DNA of 64,000 nucleotides from Gimesia maris (GTDB taxonomy: Bacteria; Planctomycetota; Planctomycetia; Planctomycetales; Planctomycetaceae), in NCBI RefSeq assembly GCF_008298035.1, contig NZ_CP042910.1, positions 372,001 to 436,000 of the forward strand, written 5' to 3'. Each line of letters starts with the position of its first letter. Position 1 is the first letter of the stretch. Below the pieces are notes generated by a model. The model ran no database searches and was not told the DNA's origin. It worked only from the letters and a program-made list of their open reading frames with translations. Of the stretch, positions 8,603 to 17,500 are shown one piece after another. Both the position numbers and the translations under genes were made by a program.

Positions 8603-11600
8603 ATGCCGTTCCGGTCTTCGCATTTCGCCATCATTGCAGCAGTGGTCCTGTTTCTGGGGATGCTGGCGTTGTTTCTGACGCTCAAAGCACCGCCTGAGTT
8701 AAAGAATGTGCCCGGTGAGCTAAAGCCCATCAGCTATGAACGGGCCAGCAAACTGCTGAAACTGAAAAATGAAGGCGTCGCTTACCTGGAGAATGAAAAG
8801 TATGCCGACGCAGATCGTCAGCTGGAACAATTGGCAGCAGAACTGCCCACAGACGAGATCGGCTTTCGCAATTTAACGATTTGTCGCCTGCTGCAACTGA
8901 CGCCGGAAAAATTAGCTCAACAGCCGGCAGGGGAGAAGCTGGAGGAGCTGACTCTCAAAGCCTTGAGCCAGCTGATTCAAATTTCCCCCGAGTCTGCAGT
9001 CAACTCGATCCTCTCGGCTCGTATTTATGCCGCTTTGGGGAAACCACTCCAGTCACAGGCAGACCTGATCCATGCCACAGAACTGAAGCCGAAAGATGCT
9101 GCCATCTGGTTTGAACTGTCACAGATACAAAAACAGATTCCAGCAGAGAATGAAGCATCGCTGGCGCATGAATCACTGGCGAAAGCATGGGAGTTACAAT
9201 CCGATAATCTGTTTCTGACTCTGGAGTATCTGCAGGTCACAGCAGAACAGCAGTCCGAGCAGGCGGCTATTGTGTTTGAGAAAGCCAAAACGCTGTCAGC
9301 GCCACTGGCGGCCAGCGTCAAGGACCACACCCGCCTGGATTTGAATCAACTGATTGAGGATTCACTGACTGCGATCAGGGATCGGAAATGGAATGTGGTA
9401 CTCCGCAATGCACGTATCATGAGAAATGTGCTGATTGCGGAAGACCTCGTCAAAAGTGATCGTCGTCGCGTGGAACAGAACTCGCTGGAGTTTGTCATTC
9501 ATGATTTTCCACCCGCGTTCTATCAGGCGGTCGAATGGCCCACCCAGCAGCAACCACGTACGGTTGAATTTGCTAAAGCACGTCCGCTTGTTTTTTCGCC
9601 AGTACTCACGTCTGCAATCAAAGATCTGCAGGTTGCCGATTTTGATCTGGACGGCAAACCAGACCTGGTTGTGCTGACCGCGAAACAGGTTGTTATCTAT
9701 TCTCAAAATGGTGAGCTCTGGAATTTGGTCACACAGCAGGACCTGGATGGTGATTTTGCAGAGGTCAGACTTGTTGATCTTGACGCCGATGTGCAACAGA
9801 AGACACAACCGCAGGCGACTGAAAAAAAAGAGCCGACCTTGTTTCCCATTTCGCCGGCACGCGACGCCGATCTGGATCTGGTCGTCAGCGGTAAACCGGG
9901 GATCAGGATATTCGAAAATCAGGCTGACGCGAAAACCGGTAAACGTTCGCTGGAAATGAAAGCCCAGTCAGAAACGCTGGATACACTTTCTGATCTGATG
10001 GCAGTCAATTTCTCAGACCTGGATCATGACGGCGATCTGGATCTGGTGGCGTCTACAGAGCAGGGCCTTTCACTCTGGTCGAATCGCGGCGATTTTTCGT
10101 TTCGAGATATCAGCAGTCAAAGCCACCTGCCTCCTGCAGATCTGGCTGCGACTTCGCTGGTGCGCGTCGACTGGGACCGGGATGTGGATCTCGATCTGAT
10201 CTTATGCAGCCGTCAGTCGAAGCAGGCCGGCTATCTGGAAAATTTGCGGCATGGTCGATTTCGCTGGCGTCCTTTTACTCAAGTCAAAACGGAGGACGGG
10301 CCGACAGCAAATCAGTTTGAAGAATGCGTATTGGCAGACTTTGACCGTAATGGTTCCTGGGATCTGATCGGAGTGCGTCAAACAGAGCTGATGCTGGCTG
10401 AAACCCGGCGGCCGGAACCGGGCAGTGTCCAGATTGCTTCCGTGCAACCTGTCAATGGAGGGGAGATTGTCGGAGCACACGGTACAGTGTTGCAGACTGG
10501 TGATCTGAATAATGATGGCGTACTGGATGTGGTGGCATTGAGTTCAACCGGGTTACAACTGTTATTGGGAACCGCGGAACAGAGCACGGAGCAGACCGCG
10601 TACGTGAAAGATCAGGAACTCACCTCAGCGCAGTCGATTCAGATGTACCGCCTTTCCGATCTGAATCTGGATGGCAGCCTGGATGTGATCACGGTGGCCG
10701 GCGATCAAATTGTCTATCAGCAGAACAGGGGGAACGACTATCACTGGATTGATGTGTCACTGCGGGCCGAGCAGATCAAAGGGGAAGTCAAATCTGCCAG
10801 CGGGCGCGTGAATCATTATGGCATCGGCAGTCTGCTGGAATTGCGCAGCGGTACGATTTATCAACCGCAGATCGTCGCCGGGCAGTCGACTCACTTTGGA
10901 CTGGGCAACCAGAGTGTCGCCGAAGCAATTCGCGTCCTGTGGACCAATGGAATTCCTGTCAATATTATTAACGCCAAAACCGATCAGCGGATTTATGAGA
11001 AGCAAACGTTGATGGGGTCCTGTCCTTATCTTTATACATGGGATGGGGAGCAGTTTTCATTCTACACGGACCTGCTCTGGGCAGCTCCCATTGGCCTGCA
11101 GTTTGCGCAGGGGGTTGTGGCGCCCAGTCGCGACTGGGAGTATCTCAAGATTGAAGGAGACCGGCTCAAGCCGAAAGACGGTGTTTATGAACTGCGGATC
11201 ACCGAAGAACTGTGGGAAGCAGGCTACTTCGATCTGGTCGAACTGATGGCCATTGATCACCCGGCGGATGTGGATCTGTATTCGAATGAAAAAGTTGGTC
11301 CCCCCGATCTGGCGGCGTTCAAAATCCATACGGTTCAGCATCCACTGTCACCCCGCGCGGCCGTGAATCACAAGGGCCGCGATGTACTGCCTGAAATTAA
11401 AGACGGGGACAATGTGTATGCGAAGACATTCGATGAAAAATATCGACAGGGGCTGACAGAAGATCATGCGCTGGAACTGGATTTGAATGCAGAGGCCGTT
11501 CAGAACGCGAAAACAGCGCCCCGGATCAAGCTGTTTCTGACAGGATGGATCTATCCGACGGATACCGGGATCAATCTTGCATTATCCGAGAATCCCTCGA

Positions 11601-12313
11601 TGCCTTCGCCGCGTCCGCCTGCGCTGTCAGTGCCAGACAAAAATGGTGCGTGGATAGCGATTCAGCCCTTTATGGGTTTTCCGGGTGGGAAAACGAAAAC
11701 GATTGTCGTTGATCTGACCGACCAGTTTCTGACAGACGACTATCGCGTGCGGATCGAAACGAATATGGAGTTCTACTGGGACCAGGTCTTCTTTACAGTG
11801 GATGAAACGCCGGCTGAATTTGTGACGCAACCGGTGCCACTCGAATCTGCGACGTTGCGGTACCGGGGGTTTTCCACGCCTCTGATCCATCCGGGTAACG
11901 GGCCGGAACGTTATGATTATCAGAGTCTCACGACCGGAATTCAGTGGCCGCCGATGCAGGGGAATTTTACACGTTATGGCGATGTGAAAGCGCTGGTGGA
12001 AGCGGCTGACAATCGCCTGGTGATCATGGGTTCCGGGGATGAGATGCGACTGCTTTTCAAAGTTCCTGAAGAGCCCATTAAACCAGGTTGGAAGCGTGAT
12101 TTTATTCTGCATAATGTGGGTTGGGACAAGGACGCGAACCTGCATACGATTCTGGGGCAGTCGGTCGAGCCGCTGCCATTTCGTGAGATGCAGAGCTATC
12201 CTTATCCGACGGAAGTTTATCCAGACGAGGAGGTGCTGCAGCAGGATCGGGAACGCTATCATACCCGTCGTCAAAGCAGTGCCCGTTTCTGGAATTCTCT
12301 GCTGAAACCCTGA
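8603..12313 (+). CDS. Membrane-anchored TPR / FG-GAP / ASPIC-UnbV protein
   Basis: 1236 residues from the ATG at 8603, which has a GAGG site eight bases upstream; an ATG at 8564 in frame would add 13 unconvincing residues. A single N-terminal membrane segment (about 7-28) is followed by TPR-like helices (about 45-260), then VCBS/FG-GAP propeller repeats (about 330-760) with repeated Asp-rich motifs such as DFDLDGKPDL and DLDHDGDLDL, then an ASPIC/UnbV-like segment near residue 770-850. The last 400 residues, beginning near the motif CPYLYTWDGE, form a separate beta-rich region I cannot name. Likely periplasmic or surface exposed. Calcium binding by the FG-GAP loops is expected from the family, not shown. 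Confidence 0.88.
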   Translation: MPFRSSHFAIIAAVVLFLGMLALFLTLKAPPELKNVPGELKPISYERASKLLKLKNEGVAYLENEKYADADRQLEQLAAELPTDEIGFRNLTICRLLQLTPEKLAQQPAGEKLEELTLKALSQLIQISPESAVNSILSARIYAALGKPLQSQADLIHATELKPKDAAIWFELSQIQKQIPAENEASLAHESLAKAWELQSDNLFLTLEYLQVTAEQQSEQAAIVFEKAKTLSAPLAASVKDHTRLDLNQLIEDSLTAIRDRKWNVVLRNARIMRNVLIAEDLVKSDRRRVEQNSLEFVIHDFPPAFYQAVEWPTQQQPRTVEFAKARPLVFSPVLTSAIKDLQVADFDLDGKPDLVVLTAKQVVIYSQNGELWNLVTQQDLDGDFAEVRLVDLDADVQQKTQPQATEKKEPTLFPISPARDADLDLVVSGKPGIRIFENQADAKTGKRSLEMKAQSETLDTLSDLMAVNFSDLDHDGDLDLVASTEQGLSLWSNRGDFSFRDISSQSHLPPADLAATSLVRVDWDRDVDLDLILCSRQSKQAGYLENLRHGRFRWRPFTQVKTEDGPTANQFEECVLADFDRNGSWDLIGVRQTELMLAETRRPEPGSVQIASVQPVNGGEIVGAHGTVLQTGDLNNDGVLDVVALSSTGLQLLLGTAEQSTEQTAYVKDQELTSAQSIQMYRLSDLNLDGSLDVITVAGDQIVYQQNRGNDYHWIDVSLRAEQIKGEVKSASGRVNHYGIGSLLELRSGTIYQPQIVAGQSTHFGLGNQSVAEAIRVLWTNGIPVNIINAKTDQRIYEKQTLMGSCPYLYTWDGEQFSFYTDLLWAAPIGLQFAQGVVAPSRDWEYLKIEGDRLKPKDGVYELRITEELWEAGYFDLVELMAIDHPADVDLYSNEKVGPPDLAAFKIHTVQHPLSPRAAVNHKGRDVLPEIKDGDNVYAKTFDEKYRQGLTEDHALELDLNAEAVQNAKTAPRIKLFLTGWIYPTDTGINLALSENPSMPSPRPPALSVPDKNGAWIAIQPFMGFPGGKTKTIVVDLTDQFLTDDYRVRIETNMEFYWDQVFFTVDETPAEFVTQPVPLESATLRYRGFSTPLIHPGNGPERYDYQSLTTGIQWPPMQGNFTRYGDVKALVEAADNRLVIMGSGDEMRLLFKVPEEPIKPGWKRDFILHNVGWDKDANLHTILGQSVEPLPFREMQSYPYPTEVYPDEEVLQQDRERYHTRRQSSARFWNSLLKP

Positions 12314-12400
12314 GTGAGAATTCATGAGTGCAATTGCCGCTGTGTTTCGATAAAATGCGGTCTGACTGATACGCTTTGAACTTTATTCAGGTTTTCCATA

Positions 12401-13228
12401 ATGCGATTTCTTTATCCTTATTGTGTTGTAGTGCTGATTCTCAGTACCACTCAATTGTTACAGGCTGCGGAGATGTTGTACCCGCTCTCCGTAGCAGCAA
12501 CTGATAAAGGTCCCTTGTATGTAGCGGATCGAAAACTGCCGGGCATCTGGAGTGTCGAGCAGGGGAAAGCCGCCAGCTATTTCACGGGATCAAAAGTGTT
12601 CCGCACCCCGTTGAATGCCGTGCGTTGTGTGGCAATTGATAACGAGGGACGAGTATTGGCCGGCGATTCATCGACACGCGATGTTTATCGGTTTGAAAAA
12701 GCGGGCGCGCAGCCCCAGCCGCTGACCAACGGAGGAATTGGAATTCCCATGGATGTGGTGGTGCTGAAGAATGGCGATCTGCTGGTATCGGATCTGGAAC
12801 TGCATCAGATTTGGAAAGTCCCCGCCGCCGGAGGTAAACCAACCCTGTTTGCCAAAGTTGAAGCACCTCGAGGACTGGCGCTGGACCAGGCAGAAAATCT
12901 GTGGGTCGTTTCCGGAACGGCAGACCAGCTGTTGAAAGTCAGTCCGGACGGGAAAGTCTCCGTCGTTGTGAAAGGCCGACCCTTCAATTTTCCACATGAT
13001 GTCGTAGTGCTTGACGATGGTTCGGCGATTGTCAGTGATGGCTATGAAAAGGCACTCTGGAAAGTCGCTGCCGACGGAACCACGGAAAAATGGGTGTCCG
13101 GTGAACCCTTCATCAATCCGGTGGGAATCACCCGCCAGGGACAGAATATCCTGGTCGCCGACCCGCATGCGAAAACGGTATTTTCCGTTGATCCGGAGAA
13201 AAACGTCAGTGATCTGTTGAAGCCATAA
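12401..13228 (+). CDS. Exported NHL/SMP-30-like beta-propeller protein
   Basis: 275 residues. A signal peptide (about 1-22, ending LLQA) precedes a six-bladed propeller made of short repeats with patterns such as GDLLVSDL, ENLWVVSG and GSAIVSDG, as in NHL and SMP-30/strictosidine-synthase-like proteins. No catalytic metal ligands can be assigned with confidence, so a binding or scaffolding role is as likely as an enzyme. It follows the FG-GAP gene by 87 bases on the same strand and may share its transcript. It is convergent with the next gene. Confidence 0.8.
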   Translation: MRFLYPYCVVVLILSTTQLLQAAEMLYPLSVAATDKGPLYVADRKLPGIWSVEQGKAASYFTGSKVFRTPLNAVRCVAIDNEGRVLAGDSSTRDVYRFEKAGAQPQPLTNGGIGIPMDVVVLKNGDLLVSDLELHQIWKVPAAGGKPTLFAKVEAPRGLALDQAENLWVVSGTADQLLKVSPDGKVSVVVKGRPFNFPHDVVVLDDGSAIVSDGYEKALWKVAADGTTEKWVSGEPFINPVGITRQGQNILVADPHAKTVFSVDPEKNVSDLLKP

Positions 13229-13247
13229 CGTAAATGATCGACGTTAT
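13225..13247. terminator. Hairpin overlapping two convergent stop codons
   Basis: ATAACGT (13225-13231) pairs with ACGTTAT (13241-13247). The two arms contain the stop codons of the convergent genes ending at 13228 and 13244. On the plus strand TCTGGTTTTTC follows, a partial T-run. It is a plausible compact bidirectional terminator, but the stem is AT-rich. Confidence 0.45.
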
Positions 13248-14770
13248 TCTGGTTTTTCTATTCGCTCGTTCCACCAGATTGAGAACCATTCTGTTTTGTT
13301 CCGCTGGTCTGTTTCCCGTCCTTCGAAATTGCCGACAGCCAGATCGGGATCGCCATCGCCATCGAAGTCTCCGGCGGTGATGACAGGGTGCTGGCCCATG
13401 GTGTAATCGAGGGGATGGGCACGGAACTGGCCGGGTGAGAGTTGTTCGTACCAGACGATTGTGTTCCGTGGTTCATTATAATCCCAGGTCATGGTACAGG
13501 CGGCGAGATCGATGTCGCCGTCGCCGTCAAAGTCGCCGTGCGTGGCGCAGTAGGCACCCGTCAGCGGGGCAATCGAATGATGGGTAAAGGGATACTCGCC
13601 TTTGTTTTCCAGCCATTGCAGTGAATGGCTCGGGCGGAGTTCGAAACTGTCCATGGTGTCGCCGTTGGTAAAGAGCAGATCGAGGTCGTCATCCTGATCC
13701 AGATCCACCAGTGCGATGCTGGAGGAACCGTAAGCGGGATCGGGGGCCTGGTAAATGGTCTCTTTACGAAACTGACCGTGACCTTCATTCAAAAAGACAA
13801 CGATGATTTCATGCTCCTGTGAGAACAGCGTGACGAAATCGGGGCGTCCATCCTGGTTCCAGTCAGTGATCAGGATATGGCTGACGCCATGTCGGTTGTC
13901 GAGGATGCGCTGTTCGAATTTCAGTTCTGTCTTTGAGGGAGATACATTTTCCAGGTACAACAGTTGTCCGGTTTTGTGCCAGCCAAATTCGGCGACGATC
14001 AGATCCAGATCGCCATCATTGTCAAAGTCGGCTGCCCTGGCATCAGCGACACGTCCCAGGTGGTCCTGCAGGGTCTGTGTCTGCCAGGAATGAGTTTTGT
14101 CATTGAATGTCAGCAGGCTCACCGACCCCCGGTCGTGATCCTCGGGCCCGAAACTGCCCAGGTCTGCGATGAGATAATCGTGCTGCTGATCCTGATTCAG
14201 GTCGACGCGTTCGATGTGAGCGGGGTGTTTGAGTTTTGCCAGCGGCTCGTATCCAGGCTGTCCTGCATTAAATCGAATGCGGCCTGTCTCGCCGGATCCC
14301 ATGTCGGTTAAGAGGAGTTCCTTTGGAGAGTGGTCGCTGACCCAGTTCAGATGGGCTGTTGCCGGGAGAGTTTTTAGATCAGTCCGTGAAACTATCTGTT
14401 TACGGAAGCGGACAGGTCCGGAATCAGGGGGGGCCACCTGTTGCGGCAGACTGTGTACTTCCGGTGCCTGTGAAACGAAATAATGTATGACTTCTGATTG
14501 GGGAGGGACCCGCAGACTGGTATCCGGGTTCTGTTTGAAGTGAGCGTACTCGCGCGGGATCTGCATCCGCCAGGCTTCTTTTGTCAGAACACCAGGATCC
14601 GGGTAGAGATGACAGTGGCTGCAGAAGTTTTGAATCTCGGCGTGAAATTCCTGAAAGTGTGCCTCTGCGGGTAACTCAACAGCGTTTGAATCTTCCGCCT
14701 GCGGTTCCTGCTTCCCGCACGCAAGCAGCATTACGAGAAACAGGAAAAGGCAGATGGAGACTGGTTTCAC
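13244..14770 (-). CDS. FG-GAP/VCBS lipoprotein with c-type heme motif
   Basis: 508 residues, GTG start at 14770 overlapping the stop of the upstream SGNH gene by four bases (GTGA), so the two are translationally coupled. The N-terminus is a lipoprotein signal with lipobox LLAC and Cys18. A FCSHCHLYPDP segment near residue 50 is a CxxCH heme-attachment site. The rest is a VCBS/FG-GAP propeller with Asp-rich blades such as DFDNDGDLDL and DFDGDGDPDL. The protein should be anchored on the periplasmic side and carry one covalent heme, suggesting electron transfer coupled to a surface-binding propeller; this is inference. Confidence 0.87.
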   Translation of the reverse strand: MKPVSICLFLFLVMLLACGKQEPQAEDSNAVELPAEAHFQEFHAEIQNFCSHCHLYPDPGVLTKEAWRMQIPREYAHFKQNPDTSLRVPPQSEVIHYFVSQAPEVHSLPQQVAPPDSGPVRFRKQIVSRTDLKTLPATAHLNWVSDHSPKELLLTDMGSGETGRIRFNAGQPGYEPLAKLKHPAHIERVDLNQDQQHDYLIADLGSFGPEDHDRGSVSLLTFNDKTHSWQTQTLQDHLGRVADARAADFDNDGDLDLIVAEFGWHKTGQLLYLENVSPSKTELKFEQRILDNRHGVSHILITDWNQDGRPDFVTLFSQEHEIIVVFLNEGHGQFRKETIYQAPDPAYGSSSIALVDLDQDDDLDLLFTNGDTMDSFELRPSHSLQWLENKGEYPFTHHSIAPLTGAYCATHGDFDGDGDIDLAACTMTWDYNEPRNTIVWYEQLSPGQFRAHPLDYTMGQHPVITAGDFDGDGDPDLAVGNFEGRETDQRNKTEWFSIWWNERIEKPE

Positions 14771-15918
14771 TTGGATTGCTGTTCCAGAATGGGGCGGAGG
14801 ACTTTCTCGAACGCATCTGCCTGTCTGAAGAAACCGAGGTCAGTCGGGTGAGAGCTGTCAACGGTGTCTTCGCTGTCGTCTCCCAACAGGGTTTCGCCAT
14901 CCAGGTAATACAGGTTTTTCACACCTTCCTGTTTGAGCTTGTCATAGGCTTTTTTGAGGGCTTCGCGGCTGGTGCGGTGACGATCCTGGCTGCTCTTTTT
15001 GAGATACGCATTGGAATAGGTCCGGTCTTCTACCAGCAGAATGGGAGTCTCGGGGTGAGCTGCCCTGAGCGTTTTCACGAGTGGTTCTGTTTCGCGGGCA
15101 ACGGTTTCGGCGGTGACGTTGGGGAGACAGTCCATGATGAATACGCTGGCATCCAGTTCGGCGACCAGTTTGGCGACTTCGGGTTCCATGCGCCCATTCC
15201 CGGAAAATCCGAGGTTGATGACCGGTCGATCCAGACGACGACCCAGGATGGCGGTATGGACCATGCCGGTCCGTGAGGCACAGCCTCCCTGTGTGATGGA
15301 AGTGCCCCAGAAGACGAGGGGCTTGTCTTTGCCTGTTTCACGGGGCGGAGCTTTCCAGAGGTGACTGGTTTCGGGAACGCCGATTTCAACGGATTCGACG
15401 CCGTTATAAAGTGGCAGGTAGAGCATGTATTCGCGTTTGCCGGGAATCAGGCCTGAAATCAGGGTTTGGTTATTTTCCTGCTTTGATGGTTTGCCGACCG
15501 CCAGCCAGCGCCATTTCCCTGATTCCGTTTTGACGTACAGGTCCAGACCACTGACGCCGGTCGCCGCCATATGATTCATCGCGATGTTGGCAGAAGTGAG
15601 TTTCCATTTGGCTTTGATGGTCGTGGCATCAGTAACGAAGCGGACAGCCAGGCCCGCGGAATGTTTGCTGAGTGACCAGACGGGAGGCCTTACCACCCCT
15701 TTGGCTTTGGCGGGGAGGCGATTATAGAAGGACTCCGTGTCGGTCCAGCCTTTGCCTTCGACGCCCAGGTTTTTGATGTCAAACCAGTGTGTCTTATCTT
15801 TTTGATCCACGGAGAAATCGGTGAGAGGTTTGGACTCGGCAGATTTCAATTCATTCAGAGAGCATACGCAAAGCAGGGCTGAAAGAATCAGCCCGATTGC
15901 TGTTTGTTTCAATGTCAT
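14767..15918 (-). CDS. Exported SGNH/GDSL hydrolase with N-terminal accessory domain
   Basis: 383 residues from the ATG at 15918, preceded by AGGAAA seven bases upstream; an upstream in-frame ATG at 15936 lacks such a site. A signal peptide (1-27) is followed by a beta-sandwich domain (about 35-190, as in SGNH_hydro_N proteins) and an SGNH hydrolase domain: nucleophile Ser207 in GTSITQGG, Gly/Asn block at GFSGNG (237-242), D263-x3-N267 block and catalytic D354-SS-H357. The family contains esterases, often deacetylating carbohydrates. Coupled to the heme FG-GAP lipoprotein downstream. Confidence 0.9.
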   Translation of the reverse strand: MTLKQTAIGLILSALLCVCSLNELKSAESKPLTDFSVDQKDKTHWFDIKNLGVEGKGWTDTESFYNRLPAKAKGVVRPPVWSLSKHSAGLAVRFVTDATTIKAKWKLTSANIAMNHMAATGVSGLDLYVKTESGKWRWLAVGKPSKQENNQTLISGLIPGKREYMLYLPLYNGVESVEIGVPETSHLWKAPPRETGKDKPLVFWGTSITQGGCASRTGMVHTAILGRRLDRPVINLGFSGNGRMEPEVAKLVAELDASVFIMDCLPNVTAETVARETEPLVKTLRAAHPETPILLVEDRTYSNAYLKKSSQDRHRTSREALKKAYDKLKQEGVKNLYYLDGETLLGDDSEDTVDSSHPTDLGFFRQADAFEKVLRPILEQQSK

Positions 15919-16033
15919 GATGTTTCCTGTTCTCAACTCAAAAGTAGTTTATTACCTGTCACAGAGGTTTGTTTTCTTTGTTCATCTTAACAGCAGTGAT
16001 TCAGAAAAAGAAAGTTGAGAGCAGAAATGCAGG

Positions 16034-16068
16034 CAAAAAAAAGAGTGGAACCGAAATCGGATCCACTC
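16034..16068 (-). terminator. Rho-independent terminator of DUF1559 gene
   Basis: On the minus strand an 8-bp stem AGAGTGGA/TCCACTCT with an inner CCG/CGG extension is followed directly by a run of T (complement of AAAAAA at 16035-16040). It lies 33 bases beyond the stop of the DUF1559 gene. Confidence 0.9.
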
Positions 16069-16100
16069 TGTCGCAGATTGAATTGTCGTTGCGAGAAAGG

Positions 16101-17105
16101 TTAAAACTCCCCGAGGACTTCACCATTGTCGCGGGTGCCCAGTGCGCGCCAGATATCGAGTGAGATATTTTCGCTGATGGTTCTGACGGAACCATCGACG
16201 AGAACTGCATTGACCACGCCGGTGTGATAGCTGCGCGAGGTGATGATCGCGTAGGTGGGAGATCCTGCGCTGCCGTTTTTTCCTTCCTGCCAGGAATTGT
16301 AGTCGGCATTGTACTCAGTCCCGCCGCTGGTATAAGGCACATAGGTATTGGGGTTCAGTGTGACTGTAAAACCGGTGTGATGGACGCGTCCATCGGGCCA
16401 TTCGGTATGACCAGTATCGGTTTTAAAGTCGGCTCCTGAAGCAACGATGGTGGCAGCAGCCGCAGCGGTTCCGGGAATGGTGGTTGTCGAAGGGCCGCCA
16501 TTACGCGTGTAAGGCTGCCAGCCTTTGACTTCGGAAGCCAGCAGAGTATTACTGGTGCCATCTAAAAATGAGGCCATGCCCAGACTGGCGTTCGGATAAA
16601 AGGCACCATTACCGCTGCTGCCATTGGTGGGATCATACACGAACCAGGTTCCATAATTGAATCCGTAGTTGGTGGGGTAGAGTTTGACTTTTCCGCCACC
16701 CGGATCGCGGACGCGGTCGCTGTTGGGATCGCTGGGGCAGGCATAGACGGGGATTTTGAGACCATCGATGGCAGTTTGAAAATCCCAGGCGATGGAAAGA
16801 TCAACGTTGTTATAAAGATTCCCCTGTTCGAGCAGAGGGAGGATGCGGCCATGTACGCCCCAGGAACCATTATTGCCTGTCGAAGAAACAGAAAGGTCTA
16901 CGCTGGCACCGGGAGGGAGGTATCGATAGCTGCTGGCATAATTATGTACGGCAAGTCCCAGCTGTTTGAGATGGTTTTTACATTGGGTGCGGCGGGCGGC
17001 TTCCCGAGCCTGCTGGACGGCGGGGAGCAACAGAGCGATCAGAATGGCAATGATGGCGATCACCACCAGCAATTCGATCAGGGTGAAACCTCGTCTGGTG
17101 CGCAT
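16101..17105 (-). CDS. DUF1559 prepilin-like protein
   Basis: 334 residues. The N-terminus is a type IV prepilin/pseudopilin signal: [14 protein letters not shown], with the cleavage point after the glycine and a single long hydrophobic helix, then the typical [14 protein letters not shown] region and a DUF1559 body. The C-terminal part contains [17 protein letters not shown], the planctomycete H-x9-DG motif. Such proteins occur in tens to hundreds of copies in planctomycete genomes and are thought to be displayed or pseudopilin-like; the specific role of this copy is unknown. Monocistronic, with its own terminator downstream. Confidence 0.94.
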   Translation of the reverse strand: MRTRRGFTLIELLVVIAIIAILIALLLPAVQQAREAARRTQCKNHLKQLGLAVHNYASSYRYLPPGASVDLSVSSTGNNGSWGVHGRILPLLEQGNLYNNVDLSIAWDFQTAIDGLKIPVYACPSDPNSDRVRDPGGGKVKLYPTNYGFNYGTWFVYDPTNGSSGNGAFYPNASLGMASFLDGTSNTLLASEVKGWQPYTRNGGPSTTTIPGTAAAAATIVASGADFKTDTGHTEWPDGRVHHTGFTVTLNPNTYVPYTSGGTEYNADYNSWQEGKNGSAGSPTYAIITSRSYHTGVVNAVLVDGSVRTISENISLDIWRALGTRDNGEVLGEF

Positions 17106-17232
17106 TTTATAAATTCCTGATTACTTTGAGGGCGGGTAGTTTAGAGTCCTGTATTATAGCTGCAAAGAATGTTCCAAAGTAGCTATATTCTATAAATTAA
17201 GTAGTCTGTCCATGATGCTCTGCAAGATATCA

Positions 17233-17393
17233 GTCTGGATGAATGTCACTCGATCAGCAATTGGAACAGGCGTGTCGATTGATTCGACAGGCGTGGCGAA
17301 TATAGCGACATTCTGTAGTGGTGTTTCAGTATTGAAACCTGTGATAGAGGGGGGCTGATTCAAAAATCCCGTCTGAACTGTCTGGATGAATGT
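17233..17393. repeat. Repeats in the DUF1559-kinase divergent spacer
   Basis: The 395-base divergent spacer 17106-17500 has no convincing gene. It contains an exact 14-base direct repeat, GTCTGGATGAATGT, at 17233-17246 and 17380-17393; a 9-base direct repeat ACAGGCGTG at 17266-17274 and 17287-17295, with a 21-base period; and a short palindrome TGTCGA-N5-TCGACA at 17273-17289 between them. The spacing fits protein-binding sites on one face of the helix. They may serve the DUF1559 gene or the two-component genes. Confidence 0.5.
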
Positions 17394-17500
17394 GTTTAAT
17401 GGTCTGTAATTATCGTAAAATGGATTATTCCTCGTGTGCTTTCTCAACTATTGTCTGATTGATTGAATTTACGTTCTCCCATAGAAAGTGAAACTTCTCG

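Noticed and set aside
14581-15276. A 231-codon plus-strand frame
   Set aside because: Antisense to the coupled SGNH and FG-GAP genes.
17190-17447. An 85-codon minus-strand frame between the DUF1559 and kinase genes
   Set aside because: The product has no motif; the internal TFIQT similarity is a by-product of the 14-base direct repeat.
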